Positions 34,736 to 44,229 of a stretch of 64,000 bases of DNA are shown piece after piece. The notes below the pieces were generated by a model, which worked only from the letters and a program-made list of their open reading frames with translations, was not told the origin of the DNA and did not search any database. The stretch is from the NCBI GenBank assembly GCA_965224235.1, contig CBDCYP010000002.1:868001-932000 (forward strand), in the 5' to 3' direction. Position numbers and translations under genes: made by a program. Numbering within the stretch: the first letter of the stretch is position 1; each line of letters starts with the position of its first letter. The stretch comes from G958295935 sp965224235. GTDB taxonomy: Bacteria > Chloroflexota > Dehalococcoidia > Lucifugimonadales > Lucifugimonadaceae.

Positions 34736-34919
34736 GCCGACTACTGTGCAGCCTCGCACGCTTGGGTCACCACGGAGGCAGTGTCCGAGGTAGTAAACCA
34801 CGACATTTCATGTCGGAATTCACGCCGTCTCACCCCCGTTTAACACTCCCGATTGACACTATATTGGCGATGGCACGCTTCGTATTAAGCAGGTTTATTC
34901 GCGAAAGGGCAACACACTG

Positions 34920-35627
34920 TTGATCATCAATGACATCGAATCTGACCTCTACTTTATAAGGCACGGCGAGTCGGAATCGAACGTCACACCCGGCCTGGCC
35001 GCGGGCGCAAATTTCGACGCTCCCATGACGGAGCGTGGTCACCGACAGGCCGAGGCGGCGGGCCGGCGGCTGGCACATGAGGGAGTGGTGTTCGACCGTA
35101 TCTACTCATCGTCCATGGTGCGGGCGGTACAGACCACGGAGGGAATACTTCGGGGCATGGGCCAGCCGGACAGGGAGTTCGACCAAGTGGACGCCATCAT
35201 GGAACGGCAGATTCCCGCCTGGCGCGGCCGTCCGATATCAGAGGTATGGACCCCTGAGAACACACTTTTATCAGCCACCGGCGGGAAGTGGTACCAGCCC
35301 GCAGACGGTGAATCCGCGAGGGTGGTGGAGCGCCGATTTTCCAACTGGCTCGAAGACGAGATTCTGTTCAATCCAGCCTGGGGTTCGGCGAAAAACCGCC
35401 AGACAATCGCCATCGTCTCTCATGGTGACGCCATGCGCTGCATATTCCACTTCATCATGGGGTTCAACGACCGAATGATCCGCACCGTGAGAATCGACAA
35501 CTGCTCGATATCCAGATTTCGCTTTAATAGGTTCGCCTGGTCCGTTATCTCAATCAACGACGCATCCCACACCTTCGAAATAGGCGACGTAATTCGCGAA
35601 ACCGACTCGCCAGGCGCCTCACCCTGA
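34920..35627 (+). CDS. Histidine phosphatase family protein (phosphoglycerate mutase-like)
   Basis: A 235-aa protein with the catalytic RHGE at residues 14-17 (LYFIRHGESESN), the substrate-binding helix IYSSSMVRAVQTTE and the second histidine in VSHGDAMR (about 165). These mark the branch-1 histidine phosphatase fold, which transfers phosphate through a phosphohistidine. The insert at about 90-130 (MERQIPAWRGRPISEVW) is longer than in cofactor-dependent mutases, so a phosphatase of unknown substrate is more likely. The start is a TTG at 34920 with AAAGGG upstream. Confidence 0.85.
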   Translation: MIINDIESDLYFIRHGESESNVTPGLAAGANFDAPMTERGHRQAEAAGRRLAHEGVVFDRIYSSSMVRAVQTTEGILRGMGQPDREFDQVDAIMERQIPAWRGRPISEVWTPENTLLSATGGKWYQPADGESARVVERRFSNWLEDEILFNPAWGSAKNRQTIAIVSHGDAMRCIFHFIMGFNDRMIRTVRIDNCSISRFRFNRFAWSVISINDASHTFEIGDVIRETDSPGASP

Positions 35628-36051
35628 TTCCCCATCCCGCCACCTTCACCAAATAATAGGGCCCCCGGCCGCAAGATCCTCCACACCGTCATTCCTGCGA
35701 AAGCCGCAACTCGACCACACACCCGTCATCCCCGACTCCGATCAGGGACCTACGTTTCCACGGTAATGACGGTTGTGACACGACACCCCCACACCCAAGT
35801 CGGCGCGGAGCGATTCCTGACCCCGGCAATCATTCGTTACGATCCCGATCGGGGAACCATGTGGGGTGTGGGGCTACGCTCGTATGGCGTAAAACGCTAT
35901 TCCTGCGCCACTCCCCGGGGGCGCCTTACCGTGCAGGACGGAAGCGCCCCTCTTTGTCAAGGGCGGAAAAGTTTGGGTAGGGAGGCGATCAGGTCGGTTT
36001 GGTAAACTGGCGACAGGCTGGAATTCGGGCTGCACCAGGGCGCCCATCACC
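35628..36051. other. Noncoding region with dispersed repeats
   Basis: It contains GTCATCCCCGACTCCGATCA (from 35725) and GATCCCGATCGGGGAACC (from 35841), relatives of the sequences at 11954, 18154 and 18367, plus a GTCATTCCTGCGAAAGCCG motif near 35690. No gene or RNA is recognised. Confidence 0.6.
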
Positions 36052-36597
36052 GTGAACAATAACCCCACTGACCTGAGACGTCTCCGTTTCGACGAGAACG
36101 TCCGAACGCCCAACTGGGTCTTCATTCTTTTTGGCGGTCTGTTGGGTCTGTTCGCCGGCCTGCTCACCGGCCTGCCGATCTCTGGCGCGCTGGAGGGCAC
36201 GGAATCCCTGATCGTCTACGCCGTCCTCGGCTTCGTAACGCTGGTCATCCTGTTCGTAATGCTGAACTTTTTCGCCCTCCTCACAACTATCAGCGATCAC
36301 GGCCTTGAGTTCCGGCTTGGCCTGTTTGCGCGCCGGTTCGCCTGGAGTCAGATCGCCGGCGCCGAGGCGAAGCCGTACAACTGGCTCACATACCTTGGGT
36401 GGGGAATCCGTTTTGCGCCCGGCGGACGCCGCGCCTGGAGCCTCCCGGGAGTGCCCTACGGCGTGGAGGTACAAGTAATCGATCGTAACGGCGGTCAACT
36501 CAGCTACTTCATCTCCTCAGCCCGCGCCGACGAGATGGCCGAAGCGCTGCGGCTGGGCATCGCCGAGCGCCGCACCGTTTCGAACGAAATCCGATAA
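36052..36597 (+). CDS. Two-TM membrane protein with PH-like C-terminal domain
   Basis: A 181-aa protein. Two membrane helices (about 22-46 and 57-82) are separated by a short polar loop. The soluble part after residue 84 alternates short strands and ends in a helix (ARADEMAEALRLGIAERR), a pattern like bacterial PH-domain membrane proteins (ISDHGLEFRLGLFARRFAW, GVEVQVIDRNGGQLSYFIS). The function is unknown. The start is the GTG at 36052. It stands alone, followed by 290 bp without a gene. Confidence 0.7.
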   Translation: MNNNPTDLRRLRFDENVRTPNWVFILFGGLLGLFAGLLTGLPISGALEGTESLIVYAVLGFVTLVILFVMLNFFALLTTISDHGLEFRLGLFARRFAWSQIAGAEAKPYNWLTYLGWGIRFAPGGRRAWSLPGVPYGVEVQVIDRNGGQLSYFISSARADEMAEALRLGIAERRTVSNEIR

Positions 36598-36888
36598 TGC
36601 CACTGCGTCGCTAATGGGGGATCGGTGTCATCCCCCCGTCGACGACAGTCCCGTCCCGCTCTCCTCCATCATTTGTATATTGCGAATGTCCCGCGGATCG
36701 GCCGATTTGTGGGGCAGGCGGGAGGGGATTGGGGCGAGGGCGCGTCTCCTTGCTGCGCTGCGCGCGCCGCCACTCATGCGCTGTTGTGAGAGACTCACAG
36801 TTCTGCCCGTAGTCTGTGCGGCGCAGGGCGCCTGCGATTCCCGCGCCCGACACCGATGGCCTGAATTGAATATGCCAACGAGAGCAAC
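36598..36888. other. Intergenic region upstream of the sulfatase gene
   Basis: No gene, repeat or RNA is recognised in these 291 bp. It probably holds the promoter for the sulfatase/FGE/hydrolase cluster. Confidence 0.45.
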
Positions 36889-38364
36889 ATGAGCCAACCC
36901 AACTTTGTCTTTCTGTTCCCCGATCAACTGCGCGCCGATTTCCTGAGCTGCTACGGCGCAGAGTTCATCAGCACGCCCAACATCGACTCGCTCGCCGAGC
37001 ACGGCGTACGCTTCCGCAATGCCATGTCGGCCTCGCCTGTGTGCGTACCTGCACGCACAGCCCTGCTCACCGGCATGAACGCCATCAGGAACGGAGTCAC
37101 TGGCAATCTCGGCAACCTCCGGCCGGACTATCGCGAGGCCGGCATCCGCACCTGGCCGGAAATCCTCGCCGAACAGGGTTACTACACCGCAGCCATCGGC
37201 AAGATGCACTTCTATCCGTGGGACGACCGGCGGGGCTTCCAGTACCGTGTGGCGGCCGAGGACAAGCGTTGGCTGGAGGTGCGGGACGACTACTACCATT
37301 TCCTCAAGGCGAACGGCCTGCGCAAGCTCCACGGCAACGAACACGACGAATACCACGAAGGAAAAGGCGCAGTCGTTAGCAGAACCCCGTGGGAATACTC
37401 GTGGGACCGGTTCACCGGCATGGAGGCGGTCCGGTTCATCGACCAATACGGCGCCGACGGCCCGTTCGCAATGATGGTCGGTTTCCCCGGCCCGCACTGC
37501 CCGTACGACCCCGACGCACGATTCCTGGATGAGGTCGACGAGTCGAAGCTGCCAGACCCCGTGCCCGCCGTTGAAGCCGACTCAGGCCGTCTTCGTCAAG
37601 TCAACGTCACCGGCAACGTCCGGCCCTGGAACGGCGTCGACTATACGGAATTCCCCGAGCATTCCAAACGCCGCATACGCAAGCACTACGCCGCTCTGGT
37701 CAAGCAGATCGATTACGAAGTTGGGCAGATAGTCGAGGCCCTCAAAGCCGCCGGACAGTACGACAACACCGTCATAATCTTGTCATCCGACCATGGCGAC
37801 TACCTTGGCGACCACGACTTGATCGGCAAGGCGTCGTTTTATGAGGCTGCGATCCGAGTCCCGATGTTGGCGCGCGTGCCCTGGTCCGACACTTCCGCCG
37901 TACTTGACGATCTGGTCGAACTGCGGGATGTCACCGCAACAATGCTGGCGTTCGCCGGTGTCGAACTGCCGGGTTACATGGACGCGCAGCCGATGCCTGG
38001 CCTGGGGTTGGCCGAAGGCCGGGGCCGTGACCGCATATTCGGTATGCTCGCCGACGGGTGGATGAACTTCGACGGCCGGTACAAGTTGCACCGCTACAGC
38101 ACCGGCGACGAGATGCTCTTCGACCTTAGAGAGGACACGACCGAGCAGCGAAACCTGGCCGCAGATCCCGATCACGCAGAACTCCGCCAACGCATGGACG
38201 CAGAGCTCGTCAGCGAGGTGATGGTCTCGATGGCCCAATCCACCCACGACCGGTTGGCGCACGCAGGAGACATGTCGCAAGATCCGACCTTTGGCAGGGA
38301 GGGCTGGAGACGGCCTTGGCCCCACCACGTGCTCGACTCAAATGACCCGGTCACACCGCGCTAG
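36889..38364 (+). CDS. Type I sulfatase (formylglycine-dependent)
   Basis: A 491-aa alkaline-phosphatase-superfamily sulfatase. The N-terminal metal-binding strand is PNFVFLFPDQLRADFL, and the activation motif is C52 in PVCVPARTALLTG, a CxPxR site whose cysteine is turned into formylglycine. Further metal-site residues are in SSDHGDYLGDHDL (about 300). No signal peptide is present, so it should act in the cytoplasm on imported sulfate esters. The FGE gene 152 bp downstream could provide the required modification. Substrate specificity (choline sulfate, sugar sulfate or aryl sulfate) cannot be assigned. Confidence 0.93.
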   Translation: MSQPNFVFLFPDQLRADFLSCYGAEFISTPNIDSLAEHGVRFRNAMSASPVCVPARTALLTGMNAIRNGVTGNLGNLRPDYREAGIRTWPEILAEQGYYTAAIGKMHFYPWDDRRGFQYRVAAEDKRWLEVRDDYYHFLKANGLRKLHGNEHDEYHEGKGAVVSRTPWEYSWDRFTGMEAVRFIDQYGADGPFAMMVGFPGPHCPYDPDARFLDEVDESKLPDPVPAVEADSGRLRQVNVTGNVRPWNGVDYTEFPEHSKRRIRKHYAALVKQIDYEVGQIVEALKAAGQYDNTVIILSSDHGDYLGDHDLIGKASFYEAAIRVPMLARVPWSDTSAVLDDLVELRDVTATMLAFAGVELPGYMDAQPMPGLGLAEGRGRDRIFGMLADGWMNFDGRYKLHRYSTGDEMLFDLREDTTEQRNLAADPDHAELRQRMDAELVSEVMVSMAQSTHDRLAHAGDMSQDPTFGREGWRRPWPHHVLDSNDPVTPR

Positions 38365-38516
38365 CAGCCCACGCCCCAAACTCTTTTCACCGCCGTTCCG
38401 CCCATAACAATGACACACATTCGCCAACTGGCCCCCCGCAACGTGAACCCCCTCATCGGCCGAATATCGCACGAATCGCCGACTCCGTCCCGCCGGGCGA
38501 ACCGGGGCGACGCACA

Positions 38517-39473
38517 ATGAACACAGCGCGACAATACGCCTGCTGCGCGCCCGGGCACGTTGGCCCAACGTCCGGCGCAATTCGGAACCCACCGGCCCGG
38601 AGCACCCGCCGGGCGTCTTTCGACGGCATGGTCAAGCTCGACGGCGGCGAATTCCTGATGGGCTCGGAAGACGGCGATGGCTTTGCCGTCGACGGCGAAG
38701 GACCCGTGCGAACCGTCGCCATCAAGCCGTTCTACATCGACAAGACAGCCGTCACGAACGAACAGTTCATCGAATTCGCAAGATCGACCAACTACCGGAC
38801 CGAGGCGGAGCGTTTCGGCTGGTCGTTTGTCTTCTATCAATTCGTACCGGCCCCAATCGCCCGGCAGATCGACCGCGCCGTACACGGCGCCGAGTGGTGG
38901 TGGCCCGTCAATAACGCCATCTGGAGCCGTCCCTTCGGGCCCGGCTCCAACCTCAAAGGCATACGCGACCACCCCGTGGTCCACGTCTCGTGGAACGACG
39001 CCAACGCATTCGCCGCCTGGTCGGGCAAACGCCTGCCAACCGAGGCGGAGTGGGAGTACGCGGCGCGCGGCGGGCTGGAGCAGGCACGGTACGCGTGGGG
39101 TGACGACCTCACGCCCGGCGGCGAGCACCGGTGCAACATCTGGCAAGGGGAGTTCCCTGCGAAAAACACCCTCGACGACGGCTTTCACGGCGCCGCGCCC
39201 GCAACGGCCTTCGAACCCAACGGCTACGGCCTGCACAACATGTCGGGCAACGCATGGGAGTGGTGCGCAGACTGGTTCAGCCCCGCCTTCCACCGCGGCG
39301 GGCCGCGAGACAACCCGACCGGGCCGCCTGGCGGACAGTCACGCGTCATACGCGGCGGCTCCTACCTCTGCCACGAGTCTTACTGCAACCGCTACCGCGT
39401 CGGCGCAAGAAGTTCAAACACGCCCGACTCGACCACCGGCAACCTCGGATTCCGATGCGTCGTCGACGCCTGA
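38517..39473 (+). CDS. Formylglycine-generating enzyme (SUMF1/EgtB-fold)
   Basis: A 318-aa FGE-sulfatase-domain protein. Family motifs are MVKLDGGEFLMGSEDGDGF, the DKTAVTNEQFIEFA segment, LPTEAEWEYAARGG, NMSGNAWEWCADWF and, near the end, GGSYLCHESYCNRYR with the two copper-binding/active-site cysteines at about 285 and 290, matching the arrangement in genuine FGEs. ARSSNTPDSTTGNLGFR completes the signature. It oxidises the sulfatase CxPxR cysteine to formylglycine, presumably that of the neighbouring sulfatase. The first 35 residues are a non-conserved extension, so the true start might be later. Confidence 0.95.
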   Translation: MNTARQYACCAPGHVGPTSGAIRNPPARSTRRASFDGMVKLDGGEFLMGSEDGDGFAVDGEGPVRTVAIKPFYIDKTAVTNEQFIEFARSTNYRTEAERFGWSFVFYQFVPAPIARQIDRAVHGAEWWWPVNNAIWSRPFGPGSNLKGIRDHPVVHVSWNDANAFAAWSGKRLPTEAEWEYAARGGLEQARYAWGDDLTPGGEHRCNIWQGEFPAKNTLDDGFHGAAPATAFEPNGYGLHNMSGNAWEWCADWFSPAFHRGGPRDNPTGPPGGQSRVIRGGSYLCHESYCNRYRVGARSSNTPDSTTGNLGFRCVVDA

Positions 39474-39495
39474 AACCCGATACAGAAAGGCACCT

Positions 39496-41190
39496 TTGAA
39501 AGTTCTGCATAACCTCGAAACAACCATGCGCGACGGCACGGAACTGCGTTCCGACGTATTCCTGCCAGACGGCGCCGGTCCCTTCCCCGTCCTTCTCCGC
39601 CGAACGCCATACGACAAAGGGCGCGATCTCACTGTCGAACAAGCCACCGCGTTCGTTCAAAACGGATACGCAGTCGTCGTGCAAGACGTACGCGGCAGAT
39701 ACGCCTCGGGCGGCGAGTTGAAACTGGGCTTTTTCAGCTCCGACGTGCACGACGCCGAGGACGGCTACGACACCGTGGAATGGGCGGCCGCCCAAACGTG
39801 GTCCAATGGGCGCGTCGGGACGTGGGGAAGCTCCTACGACGGTTGGACACAGTGGGCCTTGGCGCACACGCGCCCGCCGCACCTCGTCACGATGATCCCA
39901 GGAATGATCGCCGCCGACCTGCTCGAACGGGAGTTGTCCGGCGTGCTGCGCCTGGGTCGCGTTCTTACCTGGTGCGTCACCAATCTGAGCGTCGACACAC
40001 GCATCCGCTACGACCTGACCGGTGTACGCGACCGGGACGAGGCGCCGAGGGAGTTCGTCGAAAAGGACCGCTCGAAATGGCTCTGGTTCCTGCCCCTCTC
40101 CGAGATCCCGCAGGAAGCGTTGGGCGGCACAGGCGACCTCTGGCGAACGTGGCTCGCCGACCACGCCACTGATCACTTCGGCTTCAAAAACACGCACCGC
40201 CAGACCGACGTTCCTGTTCTTTCGTTGACCGGCTGGTACGACCAGCAGATCGGCACGATCAAGCACTTTACCGGCATGTCAGCCAACGGCATGACCGAGT
40301 TCGCCCGCAACAACCAACGGCTGATCATCGGTCCCTGGACACACGGCTACGACCTGAAAGGAGTCGTCGGCGAAGTCGACTTCGGGCCGGAGGCGGCCTG
40401 CGACTACGTCGGGCTCTGCGTCAACTGGTTCGACCGTTGGCTCAAGGAGGACCCCGGAAGCGCCGCAGCCAGCTGGCCGCCCGTTCAGCTGTTCGTGATG
40501 GGCGAAAATCTCTGGCGGGCCGAACTCGAATGGCCACTCGCCAGAACGACGTACACCGACTTCTATCTGCGCAGCGACGGCTCGGCGAATACCCCGATGG
40601 GCGATGGGATGCTCACCACCGAACCACCGCCCACAGGGGAGCCGCCGGACACCTACGTGTACGACCCGCGGGATCCGCTGATGACGCTCTACTCCCCCGT
40701 GGGGCAGCAAGAACCGTACGACCAGAGGACGTTCAACGGCAGGCAAGACGTTCTCGTGTATCAGACGCCGCCCCTCGAACAGCCGGTCGAGGTGACCGGG
40801 CACATAACCGTGACGCTCTTCGCCGCGTCGTCTGCGCCCGACACCGATTGGGTTGTCAAACTCCAGGACGTCTGGCCCGGCGGTTTCACGCAGGAACTGT
40901 GCCACGGCATCTTGCGGGCCCGATACCGTGACGGTTACGAGACCCCTTCGTTGCTGCGGCCCGGAGAAGTCTACGAGTTCACTATTTCGGTAAACCCTGT
41001 CAGTAACCTGTTCTTGCCCGGCCACCGCATCCGGGTCGACGTCACAAGCTCCGACTTTCCAAACTTCGACCGCAACCACAACACCGGGGGCAACGACTAC
41101 TTCGAATCCGACCTGCAAACCGCGCGCCAAACCATCTTCCACGCCGCCGCCCACCCCTCACGCATCACTCTCCCCCTGATCCTTCGTTAA
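39496..41190 (+). CDS. CocE/NonD family serine hydrolase (S15-like)
   Basis: A 564-aa alpha/beta-hydrolase with X-Pro dipeptidyl-peptidase-like layout. The N-terminal domain contains VVVQDVRGRYASGGE and the nucleophile motif GSSYDG (Ser about 113); a histidine follows in IIGPWTHG (about 280), and a C-terminal jelly-roll domain has FLPGHRIRVDVTSSDFPNFDRN (in two parts). I take the TTG at 39496, with GAAAGG eight bases upstream, as start; the open frame upstream belongs to no conserved sequence and overlaps the FGE gene. An ATG at 39526 is the alternative. Known members cleave esters or amides such as cocaine or glutaryl-7-aminocephalosporanate. The 22-bp gap suggests co-transcription with FGE. 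Confidence 0.93.
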   Translation: MKVLHNLETTMRDGTELRSDVFLPDGAGPFPVLLRRTPYDKGRDLTVEQATAFVQNGYAVVVQDVRGRYASGGELKLGFFSSDVHDAEDGYDTVEWAAAQTWSNGRVGTWGSSYDGWTQWALAHTRPPHLVTMIPGMIAADLLERELSGVLRLGRVLTWCVTNLSVDTRIRYDLTGVRDRDEAPREFVEKDRSKWLWFLPLSEIPQEALGGTGDLWRTWLADHATDHFGFKNTHRQTDVPVLSLTGWYDQQIGTIKHFTGMSANGMTEFARNNQRLIIGPWTHGYDLKGVVGEVDFGPEAACDYVGLCVNWFDRWLKEDPGSAAASWPPVQLFVMGENLWRAELEWPLARTTYTDFYLRSDGSANTPMGDGMLTTEPPPTGEPPDTYVYDPRDPLMTLYSPVGQQEPYDQRTFNGRQDVLVYQTPPLEQPVEVTGHITVTLFAASSAPDTDWVVKLQDVWPGGFTQELCHGILRARYRDGYETPSLLRPGEVYEFTISVNPVSNLFLPGHRIRVDVTSSDFPNFDRNHNTGGNDYFESDLQTARQTIFHAAAHPSRITLPLILR

Positions 41191-41487
41191 CGGACCTGCG
41201 CCCGCAACCGGTTGACGCCCAACCACATTCGCGGCGTACCCCCTCATTCGACGCAGGGACGGTTTTGAAACCCGTCCGCCGCGGCCGCGAGGCGGCGCGG
41301 CGCGTCCGAGAACGTGCAGGCATTCAAGACCTCCGCAGCCCGCAAAATTGATGAGATGCGCTCATCACCCAGCGCACCTGTATAGCAACGCGGATTCTGC
41401 GACCACGTGATACGCGGCGCGGCCAATGCCGGTTTTGAAACCCGCCCTTACGGTCGCGTTATACCGGCGTAAAGCCCGTTTTCTTTC
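41191..41487. other. Convergent intergenic region with a duplicated short motif
   Basis: GGTTTTGAAACCCG occurs at 41260-41273 and again at 41430-41443, each followed by GC-rich sequence. It lies between the ends of two convergent genes. No strong terminator hairpin is evident. Confidence 0.5.
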
Positions 41488-42996
41488 TTAACCGCCCGGC
41501 GTTTTATACGTGGCGTCCATTTCAAATGCGTAAAGGGGCTTGCGTCGGCGGTGGTAGGTGAATGTCGACAGGTCGGCAGTTGTCACACCGGGCGTGTTTA
41601 CCAGAATGATCCGCGACGCTATCGGCTGATACGCCGGGCGGGGTGAAACAACTCCCTTCGCCACAACCACCCTGTACCGCTCCGGCCAGATTCCCACCGA
41701 GTACATCTGCTCCCTTGACGTATTGCCATCCCGCTTGCTCGTCAACACCAGCGTGTGGTCATCGGTAGTTTCCAGGACCGCCGTCGTCCCGGCGTCGAAG
41801 AAGCGGTACCCGCCGTGAGTCGGCCGGGTGTCCTCGTACTTGCCGTCCGACAGCCGCGTCACGCGGCCCGTCACCGCCACCGGCTTGCCGTGCAGGTCGT
41901 CCGTCTTCGCCCCCACCTCGATGCTCACATCACCTCCAACGCCCACCTGGACGCATCGCGCCACCGCGCCCTGATCGTACAGGGTCTGCAAGTAACGCCG
42001 CACCCCCATGCGTTGCGCCTCTGCGAGAATGTGCGTCGAATCGGCGGACGAGCCGCCCCCGATGTTGTCGCCCACGTCCATCAGGACCACTGGTCCGGAG
42101 TCCGGGTTGGCGTCTGCGTGAGATTCTGCCAACTCCAGCGCCTCACAGACCGATGGAATGAGGACGTGCATCTCGGCCCTTCGTTCCCACGCTCGTTCCG
42201 CCATCCACACTGCCTTCTCCCGCGCGAGATCGAGGTCGCCGTCGGCAATAGCCAGGAACGACATCCCCATCTGCTCAACGTCGGCGTACGGGTAACCTTC
42301 CGCGACCGACGTCGAGATAATCCCCGGGTCTTGCAAGGCATAAAGCGAGTCGGCGACGACCGACTTCATCGGCTCTTCGCCGGTGAACTGCTTGACGATG
42401 CTTATGTACATCGGCGGCATTTCGAGCCACTGAACCGGGGTGATCTCGCCCTTGGCCGTGCGGAAGATGATCTCGGCGCATTCTCTGGCCCGTTCCCGTG
42501 CGTCGAGGTGCGGGTTCGACCGGTAGATTGTCATGGCCGTTGTATGTCGAACAGCCTCCTTTGAGATATTGCCGTGCATGTCGAGCGCAATCCCAATCGG
42601 CAAGTCGGTCCCAACCAACTGACGCACACGTCTCGCCACCTCGCCGTCCACGTCCGGGTACTCCTCCGACACAGCCGCGCCGTGGTTCGCCAGCAGCACA
42701 CCATCCCATGGACCGTTTTCTCGCAGCATGTCCATCACCTCGCCAACGATGCGGTCGAACGCGTCCTTGGTGATCGTGCCGATCGGACCGGTTCGCGCGT
42801 GAATGAGCGGCACGCCCTCGAAACCGAGTTCGCGTGCCGCCTGCAGGAACCCCGCCGCGGTGGCTTCCGAGCCTCCGAACTCATCTACGATCTCCTGACC
42901 CCTCAGGATGCCCTCAGCCTCGAAGCTTGCGTAGTCGGCCGGTACCGGCGAGAACGTGTTCGTCTCGTGCGATATGCCGAGGATTGCGAATCTCAT
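41488..42996 (-). CDS. M81 family metallopeptidase (MlrC-like)
   Basis: A 502-aa protein with the MlrC/DUF1485 pattern: AILGISHETNTFSP at the N-terminus, LLANHGAAVSEEYPDVDGE (about 107), IGIALDMHGNIS (about 138) and VVLMDVGDNIGGGSSADST (about 305), then the DUF1485 C-terminal domain ending in DLSTFTYHRRRKPLYAF. MlrC is the metallopeptidase that completes degradation of linearised microcystin peptides; homologues in other bacteria probably process other small or modified peptides. The start ATG overlaps the stop of the M19-like gene (ATGA), so the two are translated together. Confidence 0.92.
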   Translation of the reverse strand: MRFAILGISHETNTFSPVPADYASFEAEGILRGQEIVDEFGGSEATAAGFLQAARELGFEGVPLIHARTGPIGTITKDAFDRIVGEVMDMLRENGPWDGVLLANHGAAVSEEYPDVDGEVARRVRQLVGTDLPIGIALDMHGNISKEAVRHTTAMTIYRSNPHLDARERARECAEIIFRTAKGEITPVQWLEMPPMYISIVKQFTGEEPMKSVVADSLYALQDPGIISTSVAEGYPYADVEQMGMSFLAIADGDLDLAREKAVWMAERAWERRAEMHVLIPSVCEALELAESHADANPDSGPVVLMDVGDNIGGGSSADSTHILAEAQRMGVRRYLQTLYDQGAVARCVQVGVGGDVSIEVGAKTDDLHGKPVAVTGRVTRLSDGKYEDTRPTHGGYRFFDAGTTAVLETTDDHTLVLTSKRDGNTSREQMYSVGIWPERYRVVVAKGVVSPRPAYQPIASRIILVNTPGVTTADLSTFTYHRRRKPLYAFEMDATYKTPGG

Positions 42997-44003
42997 GCCT
43001 TGCCCTCCCAGACCTGGCCAAAAAGCCTTAGCCAGTTGCCGCCAATTACCTTGCGGACCGTTTCATCGCCCAGTCCCCGATCGCTCAAGCCGGCGGCGAT
43101 GTTGCCGAACTGCCTCGTCCCCTCCATGCCGTGCAGGTGCCGGTACGGGTGCGGGGTGAAGTGAACGTCGGACGCCGGGATCGTGCCTTGCGTGGTAAAC
43201 AGCCACTCGAACCACTCCCGCGACTGTTCCTGGCAGAAGTCCGTCCCCACCGCCACGTGGTCCTCCCCCACCATGTCCAACAAGTATTCGATTGCGTCCA
43301 GATAGTCGTCGAGCGTCGACTCGAATCCCCTGGTAAAGAACATCGGGAACGCGTTGGCGCCGATCACGCCTCCCCTGGCAACGAGATTTCGAATCGCCTC
43401 ATCGGATTTGTTGCGCGGATGGTCGAACTGCGAGCGAGCGTTGGCATGTGTGAACGCCACCGGCAACTCCGAGCGCTCGATGGTCTCCATCACCGTACGG
43501 TCGCCTGTGTGCGACAGGTCGATGAGAATGCCGACACGATTCATTTCCCCTATGGCCGCCTGCCCGAACTTCGAGAGACCGTCATCCACACGTTCGTAGC
43601 AGCCGTTGCCCAGCAGATTGCGCTCGTTGTACGTCAGTTGGATTATTCGCACTCCGAGGCGGTGAAAAAGCGCCAGGCGGCCGAGGTCGTTTTCGATGGG
43701 CGTGGCGTTCTGCCAGCCGAATATGATCCCGCACCGGCCTTCCCGTTTGGCAGCCTCGATGTCGGCCAACGAGTGGACCGGCCGGATGAACTCATCAAAC
43801 TCGTCGAACCACCGCAGCCAGCGCGTAATGTGGCCCATCGTCGAATGGAAGTCGTCCCAAATTGCGATAGTGGCGTTGATCGCCGTAACGCCGCCGAGTT
43901 TGAGGTCCATGTACACCGCCTCGCTACCCCATCGCGATGTGTCGAGGCCGTCGATCGCTATCGACGACCGGAAGAGTTCGTTATTGTCGTTAGTTAGTGC
44001 CAT
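42993..44003 (-). CDS. M19-like membrane dipeptidase family protein
   Basis: A 336-aa TIM-barrel protein of the renal dipeptidase superfamily. The distal histidines are present: ILIDLSHTGDRT (about 188) and VAFTHANARSQFDHPRNK (about 210). The usual N-terminal HxD is replaced by AIDGLDTS, and the bridging glutamate region reads FGWQNATPIEN. It therefore belongs to a subfamily in which the metal site is altered and may bind one metal or act on a different substrate. It lies directly upstream of the M81 gene with a 4-bp overlap, which suggests a joint role in breaking down small or D-amino-acid-containing peptides. No signal peptide. Confidence 0.85.
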   Translation of the reverse strand: MALTNDNNELFRSSIAIDGLDTSRWGSEAVYMDLKLGGVTAINATIAIWDDFHSTMGHITRWLRWFDEFDEFIRPVHSLADIEAAKREGRCGIIFGWQNATPIENDLGRLALFHRLGVRIIQLTYNERNLLGNGCYERVDDGLSKFGQAAIGEMNRVGILIDLSHTGDRTVMETIERSELPVAFTHANARSQFDHPRNKSDEAIRNLVARGGVIGANAFPMFFTRGFESTLDDYLDAIEYLLDMVGEDHVAVGTDFCQEQSREWFEWLFTTQGTIPASDVHFTPHPYRHLHGMEGTRQFGNIAAGLSDRGLGDETVRKVIGGNWLRLFGQVWEGKA

Positions 44004-44229
44004 GCCGATGGGAGTTCTTCGCCGTTCCTGTTATACCTGTCAGCCAAATAGCCGATTTGCCGCCAAAGCATACCGGCCCCGCCAGATATTTGTCGCGCCG
44101 CCAGTGGATGATAGCGTTGGCGTTTCTGGCGTCTGGGAGCATGTCGAGAGCAGCCGGAGTTTCTCGATAACGAACACGACGAGCCTGTCGGCCGGACACT
44201 CGAAACACGTCGACAGGAGGTCGAACGAA

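Noticed and set aside
38677..39495. Long N-terminal extension of the CocE-type hydrolase
   Set aside because: It overlaps the FGE gene in another frame and is Ser/Thr/Pro-biased; the conserved hydrolase starts after 39496, where a ribosome site is present.
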